Shown here piece after piece: positions 63,196 through 64,000 of a stretch of 64,000 nucleotides of DNA. This DNA is from Syncephalis fuscata (Eukaryota; Zoopagomycota; Zoopagomycetes; Zoopagales; Piptocephalidaceae): NCBI GenBank assembly GCA_025786725.1, contig JAHLTZ010000023.1:186001-250000 (forward strand), written 5' to 3'. The notes under the pieces were generated by a model. It saw only the letters and a program-made list of their open reading frames with translations. It ran no database searches and had not been told where the DNA came from. Within the stretch, counting starts at the first letter, position 1. Every line of letters starts with the position of its first letter. A program made the position numbers and the translations under genes.

Positions 63196-64000
63196 TTAAT
63201 TACCAGTTGTAGATAATTGAAAGCGAGGTGAGATAGAGGGCTGGAATACAGTGGTTGGTTTCCAGCGTGTCATAGTAGGCGCACTATCCCGTCGAGTCAT
63301 ACTTATTGGAGGAAGTATGGGTGCAGTCGCACTATTACCACTGCTATGATTGCCATTGCTATGCTGGTGATTGCCATTTGTCTTTGACCACTCTTTACTG
63401 CGTATATCGCCATCTCCTTTTGGTGTGCCATCAATGGAAGGTGGAGTGGCCATCCAATAAGGATGGGATCGACGAGTGGGACTGGCGTGCCGATACACCT
63501 TTGAAGTGGTGATAGTGAGTAGCCATTGCTGTTGGCATCTGTTGGTGTGCCTGGTGCACGCTGAGGATGTTCAATAGGTGAAATAGGTGCGTGATGCATG
63601 TTACTATGCTCATTAACACCGTTATCAAGTGTATTACCATAGAGTGGTGAACGGTGGCCCGGTGATGAAGGCGAGAAAGAATGTGGCGAGTGCGGTGAGT
63701 GAGGGGAGTGTGCCGGCTGCTGTTGGCCAGAGCCATGGCCCATATGAAAATAGCCTGGATGGGGTATCGATAGACTGGACTTTCTACGCAAAGCCGTATG
63801 AAATAGATGTGGTGTTGAGGCAGATCGTGGACGATAGAATCGTAAACTTGATGGCGCATGATCCATCATTCTGTTGTTGCCATTGCCTGGTGTCAAATAA
63901 TTAACTGTAGTCATGGCTTGTAATGCATGTTGCTGCTGATGTTGATGATGCTGATGATCCTTATAAGCATGTTCTTTGTCAACCAAATGATTAGGTTGCA
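63196..64000 (-). CDS. Partial Ser/Pro/His-rich protein, 5' end outside window, one frame break
   Basis: An open minus-strand frame enters from the right edge (no start in view) and encodes His/Gln-rich sequence, then SSLRFYRPRSASTPHLF, a Pro-His-Ser repeat (HSPHSPHSPHSFSPSSPGHRSP) and a Ser/Pro-rich part. Near 63505 the natural reading requires one extra base in an A run, after which VYRHASPTRRSHPYW and SMTRRDSAPTMTRW follow to a stop at 63196. SxxP and RRxS patterns look like kinase sites. I recognise no domain in the visible 270 residues; a regulatory or disordered C-terminus of a larger protein is likely. Confidence 0.6.

Noticed and set aside
1-64000. tRNA, rRNA or CRISPR features
   Set aside because: I found no tRNA T-loop with matching acceptor stem, no rRNA-like conserved block and no regularly spaced identical repeats; a tRNAscan-type search would be needed to exclude tRNAs fully.

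Overview
The window looks like nuclear DNA of an early-diverging (zygomycete-grade) fungus. The evidence is AT-rich intergenic DNA, many short introns of about 45-150 nt with GTAAGT/GTATGT donors and TAG/CAG acceptors, the standard genetic code, and a fungal gene set: a Gti1/Pac2 (WOPR) regulator, Lte1-type RasGEF, BtgC-like GH17 glucanase, Nhp6, Cfd1, Irc3, Msh1 and Vps35. Zoopagomycota or a related lineage is an inference. No rRNA, tRNA, CRISPR array, bacterial operon or virus was recognised.

Layout. 0.5-2.4 kb: secreted subtilase with a proline-rich minisatellite (-). 4.7-6.1 kb: membrane-anchored GH17 glucanase (+). 8.1-9.1 kb: probably decayed MARVEL-like membrane gene. 9.5-11.7 kb: six-exon crotonase/HIBCH-like gene with an eroded active site (-). 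11.7-20.9 kb: accessory-looking, AT-rich stretch with an orphan 7-TM protein (+), an orphan secreted Ala/Met-rich protein (-), a near-identical ~680-bp direct repeat either side of the latter, a three-copy ~75-bp repeat and a MITE-like inverted-repeat pair. 20.9-24.4 kb: VPS35, 13 exons (-). 24.9-27.7 kb: IRC3-like helicase (+). 27.8-28.9 kb: CFD1 (-). 29.4-31.0 kb: PPxY membrane protein (+). 32.0-33.3 kb: Apd1/Aim32-like protein (+). 34.0-34.2 kb: NHP6 (-). 36.1-36.7 kb: small single-pass coiled-coil protein (-). 37.0-39.8 kb: PPR-like protein (+). 40.3-42.4 kb: second secreted subtilase (+). 45.0-52.1 kb: giant Lte1-like RasGEF (+). 52.6-53.2 kb: small secreted Cys-cluster protein (+). 53.6-57.6 kb: mitochondrial MutS homologue MSH1, 14 exons (+). 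59.9-62.1 kb: WOPR regulator (+). 63.2-64.0 kb: partial Ser/Pro/His-rich gene (-), running off the right edge.

There is no operon-like logic. Several neighbours are nonetheless mitochondrial or probably so (IRC3, the Apd1/Aim32-like protein, the PPR-like protein, MSH1, perhaps the small coiled-coil protein). Others serve the cell surface and secretion (two subtilases, GH17, small secreted protein, retromer Vps35, PPxY protein).

A recurrent oddity is that nine otherwise healthy genes are broken by a net one-base deficit, and MSH1 has one base too many. Several shifts sit beside short homopolymers. This most simply means uncorrected consensus errors, so frame breaks here should not be read as pseudogenes without read-level checking. 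The most interesting candidates that survive this caution are the three-frame-open minisatellite that places the protease domain of the first subtilase in or out of frame, the repeat-flanked orphan secreted gene, the orphan 7-TM gene, the eroded crotonase and the 14-nt microexon that encodes the P-loop of the IRC3-like helicase.
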